From positions 124,001 through 188,000 of the forward strand of contig NZ_CP093365.1 of assembly GCF_023380245.1 (NCBI RefSeq): a stretch of DNA of 64,000 bases, read 5' to 3'. Position 1 is the first letter of the stretch. Every line of letters begins with the position of its first letter. The DNA comes from Bombilactobacillus thymidiniphilus (lineage in GTDB: Bacteria > Bacillota > Bacilli > Lactobacillales > Lactobacillaceae). Shown here one piece after another: positions 28,804-38,039 of the stretch. The position numbers and the translations under genes are program-made. The notes beneath the pieces were generated by a model that had not been told where the DNA came from, did not search any database, and saw nothing but the letters and a program-made list of their open reading frames with translations.

Positions 28804-29493
28804 CTAATTATTATCCATAAAATTCAATAACATTTGCACCGAACGAATACCAGCATCTTGGACAAATTCATCAAAAGAAACATTGGCTTCTTCATCACCT
28901 ACGTCACTCATTGCTCGAATCACAACAAACGGAACTTTAAATTGTGTAGCTACTTGTCCTACAGCTGCACCTTCCATCTCACAAGTAATTGCTGCAGGAA
29001 AATCATGTAAAATTTGTGCAATTTGTGCTTTACTGTTAATAAATTGGTCGCCCGAAACAATAAGGCCGACATGACTATTTTGTCCCATATCTTTTCCAGC
29101 AGTAACTATTTTTTTGACTAAATTAGCACTACTCTCAAAATAAAGCGGTTGATCAGGAACTTGTCCTTTCTGGTAGCCTGACGGTGTGACATCAACATCA
29201 TGGTAGGCAACTTGGGAAGAAACCACCACATCGCCCACTTTTAAATCAGCACCAATCCCCGCTGCCGATCCTGTATTAATAATAATATCTGGTTGGTAAT
29301 TATTACATAAAATTGTTGTTACCATCGCTGCTTGCACTTTACCAATGCCACTTTGTGCAACTACTAATTGATGATTGCCATAGCAGCCAACACTAATTTG
29401 CACACCTGCAATATTTTCTTCAGATAAGTTATTCAAAGAATTCTTTAGCAAGCCAATTTCTTCTTGCATTGGTACAATAACTGCAATTTTCAT
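28804..29493 (-). CDS. mtnN: 5'-methylthioadenosine/S-adenosylhomocysteine nucleosidase
   Basis: Cleaves adenine from methylthioadenosine and S-adenosylhomocysteine, 229 residues. MKIAVIVPMQEEIGLLKNSL, TGSAAGIGADLKVGDVVVS, VSGDQFINS and CEMEGAAVGQVA with the active-site Glu and Asp in RAMSDVGDEE are all present. It recycles SAM by-products and begins the route towards S-ribosylhomocysteine. It lies within the nudF-mnmA operon; the ribosome binding site is AGGAGAAAT. Confidence 0.96.
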   Translation of the reverse strand: MKIAVIVPMQEEIGLLKNSLNNLSEENIAGVQISVGCYGNHQLVVAQSGIGKVQAAMVTTILCNNYQPDIIINTGSAAGIGADLKVGDVVVSSQVAYHDVDVTPSGYQKGQVPDQPLYFESSANLVKKIVTAGKDMGQNSHVGLIVSGDQFINSKAQIAQILHDFPAAITCEMEGAAVGQVATQFKVPFVVIRAMSDVGDEEANVSFDEFVQDAGIRSVQMLLNFMDNN

Positions 29494-29505
29494 AAATAAT
29501 TTCTC

Positions 29506-29697
29506 CTATATAAAAAATAAAATCAAATAAACTATAACAATCAAAACAACAACTATTAAAATAGCGCTATCTAGGCGTCGACGCAAGCGCTGTGAGTGAA
29601 ATTGTGTTTGAGCTTGCTTTACCTCAGGATCAGAACGCCTGTAATGAGGAGTTTGATCTTGTTCAAGTTGTTCAGGTTCTGTTCTAGTCGCTGTCAA
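29506..29697 (-). CDS. Small C-tail-anchored membrane protein, unknown
   Basis: A 63-residue protein with a polar, charged N-terminal half (TEPEQLEQDQTPHYRRSD) and Arg-rich stretch (QRLRRRLD) before one C-terminal membrane helix (about 44-63, ILIVVVLIVIVYLILFFI). The TTG start at 29695-29697 overlaps the nudF stop as TTGA, with AGGAG 7 nt upstream, so it is translationally coupled. I do not recognise a domain. The arrangement suggests an inner-face soluble tail anchored at its C-terminus. Confidence 0.75.
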   Translation of the reverse strand: MTATRTEPEQLEQDQTPHYRRSDPEVKQAQTQFHSQRLRRRLDSAILIVVVLIVIVYLILFFI

Positions 29698-30242
29698 TTG
29701 TTTTCTCCTCGAATTTGTTGCCAAATAAAAATTGCTAATAAAGTTTTGGCGTCACAAATAATACCTTGTTGAATTTGCTCTTGTACCTGCGCAAAAGTTA
29801 ATAATTCTATCTCCACAAACTCATCACTATCTAGTGCCAGTCGCTTTTGAGCTGGTTTAATCCCCGTTGCTTGAAAAATAGTTAAATATTCATCACTAAA
29901 ACCCGGTGTGGAATAAAATCCGGCTACTTTAGTTAACTTTTGAACTTGATAGCCAGTTTCTTCGTTTAATTCTCTTAGAGCTTCCATTTGTAGATCTTGC
30001 TTACCAGGATCAATTTTACCAGCTGGAATCTCCAGAGTAATCTGTTGCATTGGTTCACGCCATTGCCTAACTAATAACAGCTTGTCAGCAATAACAGCCA
30101 AAACTGCCACCGCACCATGATGATGTACTACTTCACGTTCAGCAGTTGCACCATTAGGTAAGCGAACAGTTTCCAAATCCAAATTTAAAATCTGACCTGT
30201 AAAAATTCGTTTAGTAGTCAATTTTTGTTCTTTTAAACTCAC
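29694..30242 (-). CDS. nudF: NUDIX hydrolase, ADP-ribose pyrophosphatase
   Basis: Hydrolyses ADP-ribose to AMP and ribose 5-phosphate, 182 residues. The Nudix box runs from GKIDPGKQDL to RELNEETGYQV (about 88-112, with the REx2EE core), and GFYSTPGFSDEYL follows, typical of ADP-ribose enzymes. The GTG at 30240-30242 (MSLKEQKLTTKRIF) is chosen because AAAGGGTGG lies just upstream; the longer form would have no ribosome binding site. First gene of nudF, small membrane protein, mtnN, iscS, DUF1831, mnmA. Confidence 0.9.
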   Translation of the reverse strand: MSLKEQKLTTKRIFTGQILNLDLETVRLPNGATAEREVVHHHGAVAVLAVIADKLLLVRQWREPMQQITLEIPAGKIDPGKQDLQMEALRELNEETGYQVQKLTKVAGFYSTPGFSDEYLTIFQATGIKPAQKRLALDSDEFVEIELLTFAQVQEQIQQGIICDAKTLLAIFIWQQIRGENN

Positions 30243-30298
30243 AAAACCACCCTTTTCTGAATTAATAGGCACATTAGCCATTAAGGCACCAATAATAA

Positions 30299-30307
30299 TG
30301 TTATAAT
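30299..30307 (+). promoter_or_regulatory. Promoter of the DUF3290-DUF421 operon (extended -10)
   Basis: TGTTATAAT, a perfect TATAAT with TGn extension, 34 nt before the ATG at 30341. The -35 is weak. A GGGGAG ribosome binding site follows. Confidence 0.6.
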
Positions 30308-30340
30308 TTCCTCAATTTTAGTAGACTTGGGGAGATTTCT

Positions 30341-30790
30341 ATGACTAATTTTTACACTTACCAATATTTAACACATCAACCAAATCGTATAAATTCAGTG
30401 ATTTTTGTCATCAATATTTTATTAGTAATTGCTTTAATTATCTTTTTGTTCCTATTTTTAAGACATCGGGACAACGGTAAATACCACGGACTAACGATTA
30501 TTGCCATTTTAGGTTTGCTACTAACGTTGACCATTCAATACGATAATTGGACTAAAGATCAAAGTAATCTTACTGGTAATGGTCAAGTTGCCGGTATAAT
30601 TAAGCAAGTTGCCACAAACAAAAAAACTTCACCAAATAATGTTTATTCTAATTCTACCAGTTTAACCGATGGAATGATCTTGAAAATCAGAAATAGTTTT
30701 TTTGAGGTTAAATTTAACACGGATAATTCTAGCTATCACTTAGAAAAAACGCAGTTAGTTGATCCTAAAATAAATATTATCAAAAATTAG
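30341..30790 (+). CDS. DUF3290 family membrane protein
   Basis: 149 residues with two membrane helices (about 20-41 and 50-66), then a soluble C-terminal domain of about 80 residues (NGQVAGIIKQVATNKK, DGMILKIRNSFFEVKF). It matches the DUF3290 family, which nearly always precedes a DUF421 gene in lactobacilli. The function of the pair is unknown. The next gene begins 9 bp downstream. Confidence 0.82.
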   Translation: MTNFYTYQYLTHQPNRINSVIFVINILLVIALIIFLFLFLRHRDNGKYHGLTIIAILGLLLTLTIQYDNWTKDQSNLTGNGQVAGIIKQVATNKKTSPNNVYSNSTSLTDGMILKIRNSFFEVKFNTDNSSYHLEKTQLVDPKINIIKN

Positions 30791-30799
30791 GAGGACACC

Positions 30800-31450
30800 A
30801 TGACATTTTACTGGCAGACTTTTTTAAAATTATTAATGGGCTTTTTGGCAATGATTATTCAGATTAATTTATTAGGCAAATCCAATTTAGCACCTAGTAA
30901 CGTTATAGACCAAATGCAAAATTTTGTATTAGGCGGAATCATTGGCGGTGTTTTATACAATTCAGAGATTACCTTACTACAATTTTTTATCGTCTTAATT
31001 ATTTGGACATTAGTTGTTTTTACAACTAAATTTTTGACAAATCATAGTCACTGGATCAAAAAATTTATTGATGGTGAACCGACAGTAATCATTTCTAAAG
31101 GTAACATTTTACCGGAAAGAACTACCAAAGCAGGCATTTCTGCACATGATCTAGCTTTCAAATTGCGACAGGCTGGTGTTAATGATTTAGCAGAGATTGA
31201 TCAGGCAGTCTGGGAGCAAAATGGACAACTAACATTTACTGTCAAAAAAGATATGAAATATCAATTCCCGGTCATCATGGATGGGCGAATTGACCAATTA
31301 GGTTTAGATTATACGCACCATGATAAAAATTGGGTGCTACAAAAAATTAAGCAACAAGGTTATCAGATTCATGATATTTATTTAGCTATTGTTGACCATG
31401 ACGGTTTGCGCATTTTTCCTTATAAGAGTAAAAGTAAAAACTCCAAATAA
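30800..31450 (+). CDS. DUF421 (YetF-like) membrane protein
   Basis: 216 residues: three N-terminal membrane segments (about 5-25, 38-55, 58-78) and a cytoplasmic domain with GEPTVIISKGNI, the DLAFKLRQAGVNDLAEID stretch and VKKDMKYQFPVIMDGRID, as in YetF/YkjA proteins. Members are linked to spore germination or stress in bacilli, but the biochemical role is unknown. AGGAGGACACC precedes the ATG. The stop codon lies inside the stem of the shared downstream terminator. Confidence 0.85.
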   Translation: MTFYWQTFLKLLMGFLAMIIQINLLGKSNLAPSNVIDQMQNFVLGGIIGGVLYNSEITLLQFFIVLIIWTLVVFTTKFLTNHSHWIKKFIDGEPTVIISKGNILPERTTKAGISAHDLAFKLRQAGVNDLAEIDQAVWEQNGQLTFTVKKDMKYQFPVIMDGRIDQLGLDYTHHDKNWVLQKIKQQGYQIHDIYLAIVDHDGLRIFPYKSKSKNSK

Positions 31451-31477
31451 CTTGTTAAATCAAGCTATTTGGAGTTT
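31438..31477. terminator. Shared terminator of the DUF421 operon and the ileS-csp operon
   Basis: A long stem (ACTCCAAATA/TATTTGGAGT plus CTTG/CAAG) around a 6-nt loop with T runs on both sides. The one imperfect pair is G-T in the minus-strand RNA but A-C in the plus-strand RNA, so the structure is slightly better for the csp side. Confidence 0.8.
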
Positions 31478-31479
31478 TA

Positions 31480-31689
31480 TTAAGCAACTACTACTGGACG
31501 TACGTTGACTGCCTGAAGTCCCTTAAAGCCTTGAGCAATCTCAAACTTAACTTTTTGCCCTGCATTCAGAGTTTTGAAACCTTCACCTTGAATTGCTGTA
31601 AAGTAAACAAATATTTTTTCATCAGTTGGCGTTAATAATTCGCCAATACCTTTTTTTTCATCAAACCAATCTACCGTACCTGTAATCAT
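31480..31689 (-). CDS. Diverged cold-shock domain protein
   Basis: A 69-residue single cold-shock domain ([16 protein letters not shown]). The N-terminal GTVxWFxxxKG frame, FxAIQxxGFKTLxxGQKVxFE and the C-terminal QAxNVRP are kept. However, the nucleic-acid-binding RNP1 motif KGFGFI reads KGIGEL and RNP2 VFVHF reads IFVYF. Loss of two aromatic residues should weaken stacking with single-stranded RNA. The ATG overlaps the ileS stop as ATGA, with AAGGA 9 nt upstream, so it is coupled to ileS and its T-box. Confidence 0.88.
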   Translation of the reverse strand: MITGTVDWFDEKKGIGELLTPTDEKIFVYFTAIQGEGFKTLNAGQKVKFEIAQGFKGLQAVNVRPVVVA

Positions 31690-34466
31690 TTCTCTAATCC
31701 TTCTGCCAATACTTGTGGGAAATTTTGTCGAACAATAGTTGCACATCTTTGACACATCATCGGCAATTGTTCATCAACACCTACATCTGCTTTAATCATA
31801 CGACAACGTGCACAAACTTGTCCTGTAGCGGGCGTTACTTGAATTTGTACTTCATCATATTGATCAGCATCTGTTAATGGCTGATCAACAATTTCAAATT
31901 GAGAAACAATTAACAATTGTCCGACATTAGCATTTAGTTTATTTAACAGTTGACGCAATTGTTGACTAGGATAAATAGTCACAGCCGCTTCCATAGATTT
32001 ACCAATCAGTTTTTGTTCTCGAGCAGCTTCCAATGACTTCAAAACATGATCTCGGAAATTCATGAATTCATGCCAATCAGCTAAAATATCAGCAGAAGTT
32101 ACCAATTCTTGTGCCTTAGGCATTTGTGCTAATTGTACATAATCTTCTGGCTCTTTTAATTCTTGCCAAATTTGTTCCATGGTATGCGGCAAAATTGGTG
32201 TCAATAATTTAGTCAAAGCCACGGCTACATCGTAGATTACGGTTTGCATTTGGCGTCGCCTTAAAGCATCAGCAGCATCAATATACAAAATATCTTTAGC
32301 AAAGTCTAAATAAAAAGCCGACATTTCGTTAGCAATAAAAGAAGTAATTACCTTGCTGACCTCTGCAAAATCAAAATCATCATAGGCTTTTAAAACTTTA
32401 GCGATCAACTTATTTAACTTAACAACAATAAATTGATCTACAGTGCCCAAATCATTATAGGCTATCTGATCAATTTTAGGGTCATAATCAGCTGTATTAG
32501 CTAACATAAAGCGCAAAGTATTTCTGATTTTTCGATAAGTTTCAGAAGTTTGCTTAAACGCATCCACAGACACAGGAACATCAGAACTAGTATCAACGGA
32601 AGCCACCCATAAGCGAATAATTTCAGCACCAAATTGCCTTTCAATATCGCTAGGAACAATCACATTGCCTAACGACTTACTCATCTTATGACCCTTTGCA
32701 TCTAAAGTGAAGCCTTGTGATAGAATCTTTTTGTATGGAGCTTGACCAGTCACTGACACAGCCGTAATCAAACTAGAATTAAACCAGCCGCGATATTGAT
32801 CAGAACCTTCTAAATATAAGTCAGCTGGAAATGTTAATTCCGGACGTGCTGCCAAAACGGCTTGGTGACTAGATCCTGAATCAAACCAAACATCCATAAT
32901 ATCAGTTTCTTTAGTAAATTTACCATTAGGACTGCCCTCATGCGTAAAACCATCTGGTAATAGTTCTTTTGCTGATTTTTCAAACCAAATATCTGAACCA
33001 TATTTACCAAATAATTCAGCTACATGATTGATTGTTTCTGCAGTCATAATTGGCTCACCATTTTCAGCATAAAAAATTGGTAGCGGAACACCCCAAACAC
33101 GTTGGCGAGAAATTACCCAATCACCACGATCTTTGATCATATTGTATAAACGTCCTTGACCCCAAGCTGGATCAAATTCCACATGTTTAATTTGCTGCAA
33201 AATATCCGCACGAATCGGATCAATAGAAGCAAACCATTGTGGTGTGGAGCGATAGATAACAGGTTTTTTAGTACGCCAATCATGTGGATAACTGTGTGTG
33301 AAAAAGTCTAATTTTAGTAATAAACCCTTTTCTTGCAATAAATCAGTAACCATTTTATTAGCATCGTCGTAAAAAATACCCTCAAATCCTGGTGCTTCTG
33401 CAGTCAAACGTCCTTGATTATCCACAGGTGATAAGACATCCAAATTATATTTAATACCGACATTAAAATCATCATTACCTAAACCTGGTGCGGTATGCAC
33501 CAAACCAGTACCATCATCTAAAGTGACGTGATCACCTAAAATCACTAAAGAATCACGATCATAAAACGGATGTTTAGCTACCACGTATTCTAAATCTTGC
33601 CCTTTAATATCTTGGAGAACTTCCCATTCACTCCAGCCAAAGGCTTCCGCTAAATATTCAATTCGTTCCTTTGCTACCACGTATTTTTTGCCATCTGGTG
33701 CCAAAACGACACTATAATCAAAGCGAGGATTCACACAAACAGCTTCATTAGCAGGTAATGTCCAAGGCGTCGTTGTCCAAATTGCCAACAAAGTATCCTC
33801 ATCAAGTACACCTTTACCGTCTTTCACTGGGAAAGCTACATATAAAGACGGGGATTTAATGTCATGGTACTCAACTTCAGCTTCTGCAAGCGTTGATTCT
33901 GATGAAGGTGACCAGTAAACAGGCTTTTGTCCACGATAAATCAGACCACGCTCCACCATCTTAGCGAAAACTTTAATCTCTTGTTCTTCATATTCTGGTT
34001 GCAAAGTAATATAAGGATTATCCCAATCTGCAGCCACACCTAAACGTTTGAAGTCTGTGCGTTGTTTATCAATTTCCCCTAAAGCAAAGTCACGACACAT
34101 TTGGCGATATTCTACTATATTCATCTCTTTGTGGTGAATACCCTTCTTAGCCAATTGCTGTTCGATAGGCAAGCCGTGCGTATCCCATCCAGGTACGAAA
34201 GGAGCACGATAGCCGTTCATTGACTTAGAGCGCAAAACGATATCTTTACTAATTTTATTCATCGCATGTCCCATATGAATATTTCCATTAGCAAACGGTG
34301 GCCCATCATGCAAAATAAAAGTTGGTAGCCCAGCATTCAACTTTTGTCTTCTTTGATAAATATCGTTTTCTTCCCAATCTTTTTGCCATTCCGGTTCCAT
34401 TTTAGGCAAATTTCCACGCATTGGGAAATTAGTTTTACCTAAATTAAGTGTATCTTTAATCCGCAT
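31686..34466 (-). CDS. ileS: Isoleucyl-tRNA synthetase
   Basis: Class I synthetase of 926 residues. [13 protein letters not shown] (about 56-68) is the HIGH motif and [10 protein letters not shown] (about 598) the KMSKS motif. The editing domain contains [11 protein letters not shown], and the C-terminus has a zinc site CARCRMIK...CQRC. The ATG at 34464-34466 has GGAGG 6 nt upstream; a longer reading frame runs back into the leader terminator. An isoleucine T-box leader lies immediately upstream. It belongs at the end of the division cluster, after divIVA, as in many lactobacilli. Confidence 0.97.
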   Translation of the reverse strand: MRIKDTLNLGKTNFPMRGNLPKMEPEWQKDWEENDIYQRRQKLNAGLPTFILHDGPPFANGNIHMGHAMNKISKDIVLRSKSMNGYRAPFVPGWDTHGLPIEQQLAKKGIHHKEMNIVEYRQMCRDFALGEIDKQRTDFKRLGVAADWDNPYITLQPEYEEQEIKVFAKMVERGLIYRGQKPVYWSPSSESTLAEAEVEYHDIKSPSLYVAFPVKDGKGVLDEDTLLAIWTTTPWTLPANEAVCVNPRFDYSVVLAPDGKKYVVAKERIEYLAEAFGWSEWEVLQDIKGQDLEYVVAKHPFYDRDSLVILGDHVTLDDGTGLVHTAPGLGNDDFNVGIKYNLDVLSPVDNQGRLTAEAPGFEGIFYDDANKMVTDLLQEKGLLLKLDFFTHSYPHDWRTKKPVIYRSTPQWFASIDPIRADILQQIKHVEFDPAWGQGRLYNMIKDRGDWVISRQRVWGVPLPIFYAENGEPIMTAETINHVAELFGKYGSDIWFEKSAKELLPDGFTHEGSPNGKFTKETDIMDVWFDSGSSHQAVLAARPELTFPADLYLEGSDQYRGWFNSSLITAVSVTGQAPYKKILSQGFTLDAKGHKMSKSLGNVIVPSDIERQFGAEIIRLWVASVDTSSDVPVSVDAFKQTSETYRKIRNTLRFMLANTADYDPKIDQIAYNDLGTVDQFIVVKLNKLIAKVLKAYDDFDFAEVSKVITSFIANEMSAFYLDFAKDILYIDAADALRRRQMQTVIYDVAVALTKLLTPILPHTMEQIWQELKEPEDYVQLAQMPKAQELVTSADILADWHEFMNFRDHVLKSLEAAREQKLIGKSMEAAVTIYPSQQLRQLLNKLNANVGQLLIVSQFEIVDQPLTDADQYDEVQIQVTPATGQVCARCRMIKADVGVDEQLPMMCQRCATIVRQNFPQVLAEGLEK

Positions 34467-34486
34467 CTTGACCTCCAGTAATAAAA

Positions 34487-34650
34487 AAAGCATCCTAAAT
34501 AAGGACGCTTTCAGCGCTATACCACCTATATATTAGCAATGCTTATAAAAAAATAATCTTAAAAGTGATACTCAATCTTGAGAGCTTTGCTTGGCTCACA
34601 CCTACACCCAAACTCGCTGTAAAGATCAAAATCAAGCTAATCTTTTAATC
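34487..34650 (-). promoter_or_regulatory. Isoleucine T-box leader of ileS
   Basis: Reading the minus strand: a stem I region with GGTGTGAGCC, a specifier loop TATCAC giving the Ile codon ATC at 34567-34569, the T-box core AGGTGGTATAGCGCT (34513-34527) whose TGGT can pair with the tRNA acceptor end, and a terminator AAAGCGTCCT/AGGATGCTTT (34487-34511) with a T run. Uncharged tRNA Ile should favour the antiterminator and ileS expression. The core departs from the common GGGTGGTACCGCG. Confidence 0.85.
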
Positions 34651-34653
34651 AAT

Positions 34654-35319
34654 TTAATCTTGATTATCAACATTTTGCGTTGCTTTGTCAACTGACTGTG
34701 TCACTGATTCATGTTCAACTACCAAATCTTCATTATCAGCTTTCACATCCTGTGCTAGTTGATCTAACTTCTGCAAATAAGCTTGTGATTGTTGCTGAAT
34801 ATTATCTGCTAATTGACCAGAACCATTTGTAATCAATTGTTTCCATGTATCAGAATCCAACAATTGTCGCTGATCCGCCACAACATGCTGCAATGAATCA
34901 TAGTGATTTTGAATTTGCCCTTGCAACTGTTTTGTCTGTTCAATCAATTCCTGAGCCTGGCGTTGCGCATCTTGAATGATTTGACGACCTTGCTGAATAG
35001 CTTCATCTACCATATTTTCTGTATTAACACGCGTTTGTGCCATCATTGCCTGCACTTTATTATCAGCCTGTGTTTTAACTTGGTCAGCAGCATTTTGCGC
35101 CACAATAATGGACTCATTGACAGTATTTTGCAAATTATTAAAATACTCAATCTTAGCTTGGGCATCTTTCAACTCATACTCTAGTCGATGATTTTCCGCC
35201 ATTTGTTCACTATAAGCATCAGCTACTTGCTCTAAATATTGATTAACTTGTTCTTTTTCATAGCCCCGTAATTGGGTATGAAAATCTTTCATTTGAATAT
35301 CATTAGGTGTTAAAACCAT
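34654..35319 (-). CDS. divIVA: Cell division initiation protein DivIVA
   Basis: Coiled-coil protein of 221 residues that binds curved membrane at poles and septa. MVLTPNDIQMKDFHTQLRGY is the membrane-binding N-terminal domain, followed by a long coiled coil (about 30-185) rich in Gln and Ala and an acidic tail. The ATG at 35317-35319 is chosen because GTGAGG lies 9 nt upstream. Last gene of the cluster before the ileS leader. Confidence 0.94.
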   Translation of the reverse strand: MVLTPNDIQMKDFHTQLRGYEKEQVNQYLEQVADAYSEQMAENHRLEYELKDAQAKIEYFNNLQNTVNESIIVAQNAADQVKTQADNKVQAMMAQTRVNTENMVDEAIQQGRQIIQDAQRQAQELIEQTKQLQGQIQNHYDSLQHVVADQRQLLDSDTWKQLITNGSGQLADNIQQQSQAYLQKLDQLAQDVKADNEDLVVEHESVTQSVDKATQNVDNQD

Positions 35320-35336
35320 GAATTCTAACCTCACTT

Positions 35337-36092
35337 TTAGCGACGATATATTTTAACATATAATTTGAACTTTTGCCGTGACTGACCTAACAAATCCATT
35401 ACAGCTACTCTGCCGAATCCACGAACACTTATTGTGTCGCCCAACATAACCAAATAATCTAGATTATCCTGACGTAACCAATTCACACTAACTTGTCCAT
35501 GCTTAATCAAATCTTTAACCTGTTGACGCGACATTCCAAAAACATTACTGATCACATTATCTAGCCTTAATGAACTGCTTAAAATATTCTTATTCACAAA
35601 GTCATCACGTACTAATAAAAGTTTCTCTAAAGGAATCTGCGATACTTTAACTCTTTGATGACCGATACGTGTTACTTCTCGTTCCAACAAATCACTAAAT
35701 TCTTGCATAGCGAAAAACTGCCAATGAATTCCATCAGTCACAATATCGCCAAAACAATCCCGATCTAATCCTAAATTCAACAATGTACCCATAATTTGAC
35801 TATGATCTAATTTGACAAATTTTGAATTAAAATTAATTTGCAATAAACTTACAGCAAAATCATCATCTTGAACTTTGTCATATTCCGGACACAACAAGAT
35901 ACGTTTGCGCTGAGCTTGTGGATAGCCACCACTCGTCTGTAATTGTAAATCCGATCGCACTAGCAATAATTTTGTTGTTTGCTGCAATTCATAGGGATTC
36001 AGAAAATGACTAACTTGCTTAGTATAATAACGATCAACTGCAGTGATCAACGACTTAATTTTAAAATTAGTTTCTGAATTTTTTATCGTCAT
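35337..36092 (-). CDS. ylmH: S4-domain RNA-binding protein YlmH
   Basis: 251 residues with a C-terminal S4 domain (about 175-235, LRLDNVISNVFGMSRQQVKDLIKHGQVSVN). The N-terminal two-thirds (FLNPYELQQ, GGYPQAQRKRILLCP) match YlmH. The family associates with ribosomes and helps ribosome-associated quality control of stalled 50S subunits in bacilli. It is normally found between ylmG and divIVA, as here. The ribosome binding site is weak, so coupling with yggT (3 bp upstream) is likely. Confidence 0.9.
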   Translation of the reverse strand: MTIKNSETNFKIKSLITAVDRYYTKQVSHFLNPYELQQTTKLLLVRSDLQLQTSGGYPQAQRKRILLCPEYDKVQDDDFAVSLLQINFNSKFVKLDHSQIMGTLLNLGLDRDCFGDIVTDGIHWQFFAMQEFSDLLEREVTRIGHQRVKVSQIPLEKLLLVRDDFVNKNILSSSLRLDNVISNVFGMSRQQVKDLIKHGQVSVNWLRQDNLDYLVMLGDTISVRGFGRVAVMDLLGQSRQKFKLYVKIYRR

Positions 36093-36095
36093 GAC

Positions 36096-36359
36096 TTAAA
36101 AAACCATGAGCACTAGTTTTTTAATTAAGCCAATTAGCAAGAAAGCAAAAATAGGTGAAAAACTAATTCCAAAAATAGGTGGAATAAATCGATCAAAAAA
36201 TGATAACAATGGATTAACCAATTTACCTAGCCATAAGCCCAATTTAGATTGACTGGCACCAGGTAACCAAGTTAGCAATGCCCAAATAACTATTATCCAT
36301 TCATAAATATTTAGTAAGTCAATTAATACAATTGGCAAACCAGCCATTACATTGGTCAC
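36096..36359 (-). CDS. yggT: YggT/YlmG family membrane protein
   Basis: 87 residues with two membrane helices (about 8-30 and 62-84) and the typical WLPGASQSK, LVNPLLSFFDRFIPPIFGI stretch. YggT proteins are linked to division or chlorophyll-like membrane organisation in other groups; the mechanism is unknown. The GTG start at 36357-36359 has GAGG about 10 nt upstream. It sits between sepF and ylmH. Confidence 0.9.
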   Translation of the reverse strand: MTNVMAGLPIVLIDLLNIYEWIIVIWALLTWLPGASQSKLGLWLGKLVNPLLSFFDRFIPPIFGISFSPIFAFLLIGLIKKLVLMVF

Positions 36360-36376
36360 TAATAAACATCCTCAAC

Positions 36377-36781
36377 TTAATCCATTAATTCTGAAGCAAT
36401 TTCACTGTCGATTGCAAAATTAGACGGTGTAAATAAAATAACGTATTGATCAACCTGCTTCATGTCACCTTTTATAGCATACAAGGTTCCACTTAAAAAA
36501 TCAGAAATCCGACACATCTGATCACTATTGACACTCTTGAAATTGACTAAAACAGCTTTTTGCTCCAACAAGTCCTTAGCAATTTCTTTTGCATCACTAT
36601 AATGGCGCGGTTCAACAATTCTAATGGCACTGTGACTTTCTTGTGTCTGTGCTTTCAAAGCCACTACATTATTCTTGTTAACACCTTGACTATTGGCTTC
36701 ATCTTGCATCATACCATCATAATTCAGTTCATCATCATTGTCATCTAATCCAAAAAAACTAGCTAATTTATTAAAGCCCAT
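36377..36781 (-). CDS. sepF: Cell division protein SepF
   Basis: 134 residues: an N-terminal membrane-binding amphipathic segment (MGFNKLASFFGL), an acidic linker, and the SepF domain (about 55-130, RHYSDAKEIAKDLLEQKAVL, GTLYAIKGDMKQV). It bundles FtsZ filaments and anchors them to the membrane. It follows ftsZ by 15 bp. Confidence 0.94.
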   Translation of the reverse strand: MGFNKLASFFGLDDNDDELNYDGMMQDEANSQGVNKNNVVALKAQTQESHSAIRIVEPRHYSDAKEIAKDLLEQKAVLVNFKSVNSDQMCRISDFLSGTLYAIKGDMKQVDQYVILFTPSNFAIDSEIASELMD

Positions 36782-36796
36782 TATTCCACCTCAACT

Positions 36797-38002
36797 TTAA
36801 TCATGCAGATGATGTTTCAAAAAAGGAGGCATTGAATCATCATCATCGTCATCACCATCATTCAATACGTTAGATTGATTAAAAATATCGAAACTACTAG
36901 TTGTCGTATCATCTGAGTTTATTTCGGATGCATTAGTATTCCCACCAATCCCCCATGGATCAACCTTTTGTTCCCCACTAGTCTCTTTTTTCTCAACTTT
37001 AGGCGCCCGTTTTGTTAAAACAGCAGCATTCTTGGAACTTTGACGTTCATCGTCAATTCCCGTGGCAATTACTGTTACTTTAACACCGTCACCCAAAGTA
37101 TCATCAATCGACGTTCCAAAAATAATATTAACATTTTCGGTAGCTGCTTCAGCAACAATATTAGCAGCTTCTTGAGCTTCGAATAAGGACAAATCTGGTC
37201 CACCAGTAATATTAAGTAACACTTGTTTAGCACCATCAATAGACACTTCTAGTAAAGGTGAAGAAATAGCTTTTTTAGTAGCATCAATAATCCGATTTTC
37301 ACCATTGGCAGTGCCGATACCCATCAAAGCAGATCCTTGATCAGACATAACCGTCTTAACATCAGCAAAATCCAAATTGACAAAACCTGGTGAAGTAATT
37401 AAATCAGAAATTCCTTGTACACCTTGGCGTAAAACATCATCAGCTACATGTAGAGCTTCACCCATCGGTGTCTTTTTATCCACAATTTCCAACAAACGAT
37501 TGTTAGCAATAATCACTAAAGTATCAACATGCTGTTTTAATTCTTCAATACCCTTGTCCGCAAACTTCGCGCGCTTTGGTCCTTCAAACATGAAGGGACG
37601 AGTCACAACACCAACAGTCAAAGCACCAGAATCTTTAGCGATACGAGCAATTACCGGCGCAGCTCCCGTACCAGTACCACCGCCCATTCCTGCAGTAATG
37701 AAAATCATATCTGAATCCTTTAGTAAGTCAGAAATTACATCTTCACTTTCTTCGGCAGCTTTTTGTCCAACCTCAGGATTAGACCCAGCACCTAATCCAC
37801 GTGTCAACTTCGGTCCTAATTGCAAACGCGTATTAGCTTGTGATAAATCTAGAGCTTGCATATCGGTATTGGCAGTAATGAAGTCAACACCCTTGATATT
37901 TTCTTCGACCATGCGATTAACGGCATTGCCACCAGCACCACCAACGCCAACCACTTTAATCCGCGCCGAAGTTTCTTCTCTTGAATCCATTGAACTATCC
38001 AT
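36797..38002 (-). CDS. ftsZ: Cell division GTPase FtsZ
   Basis: Tubulin homologue of 401 residues that forms the Z ring. [15 protein letters not shown], the tubulin signature [15 protein letters not shown] (about 108-122) and NTDMQAL are intact. A disordered linker (about 318-385) ends in a run of Asp and the C-terminal peptide [12 protein letters not shown], which recruits FtsA and SepF. This peptide is unusually His-rich and lacks the usual Arg residues. AGGAGG precedes the ATG. It is followed by sepF and preceded by ftsA. Confidence 0.97.
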   Translation of the reverse strand: MDSSMDSREETSARIKVVGVGGAGGNAVNRMVEENIKGVDFITANTDMQALDLSQANTRLQLGPKLTRGLGAGSNPEVGQKAAEESEDVISDLLKDSDMIFITAGMGGGTGTGAAPVIARIAKDSGALTVGVVTRPFMFEGPKRAKFADKGIEELKQHVDTLVIIANNRLLEIVDKKTPMGEALHVADDVLRQGVQGISDLITSPGFVNLDFADVKTVMSDQGSALMGIGTANGENRIIDATKKAISSPLLEVSIDGAKQVLLNITGGPDLSLFEAQEAANIVAEAATENVNIIFGTSIDDTLGDGVKVTVIATGIDDERQSSKNAAVLTKRAPKVEKKETSGEQKVDPWGIGGNTNASEINSDDTTTSSFDIFNQSNVLNDGDDDDDDSMPPFLKHHLHD

Positions 38003-38039
38003 AAATAATCAATTCCTCCTGCTTTTAGCTAGCAATGCT

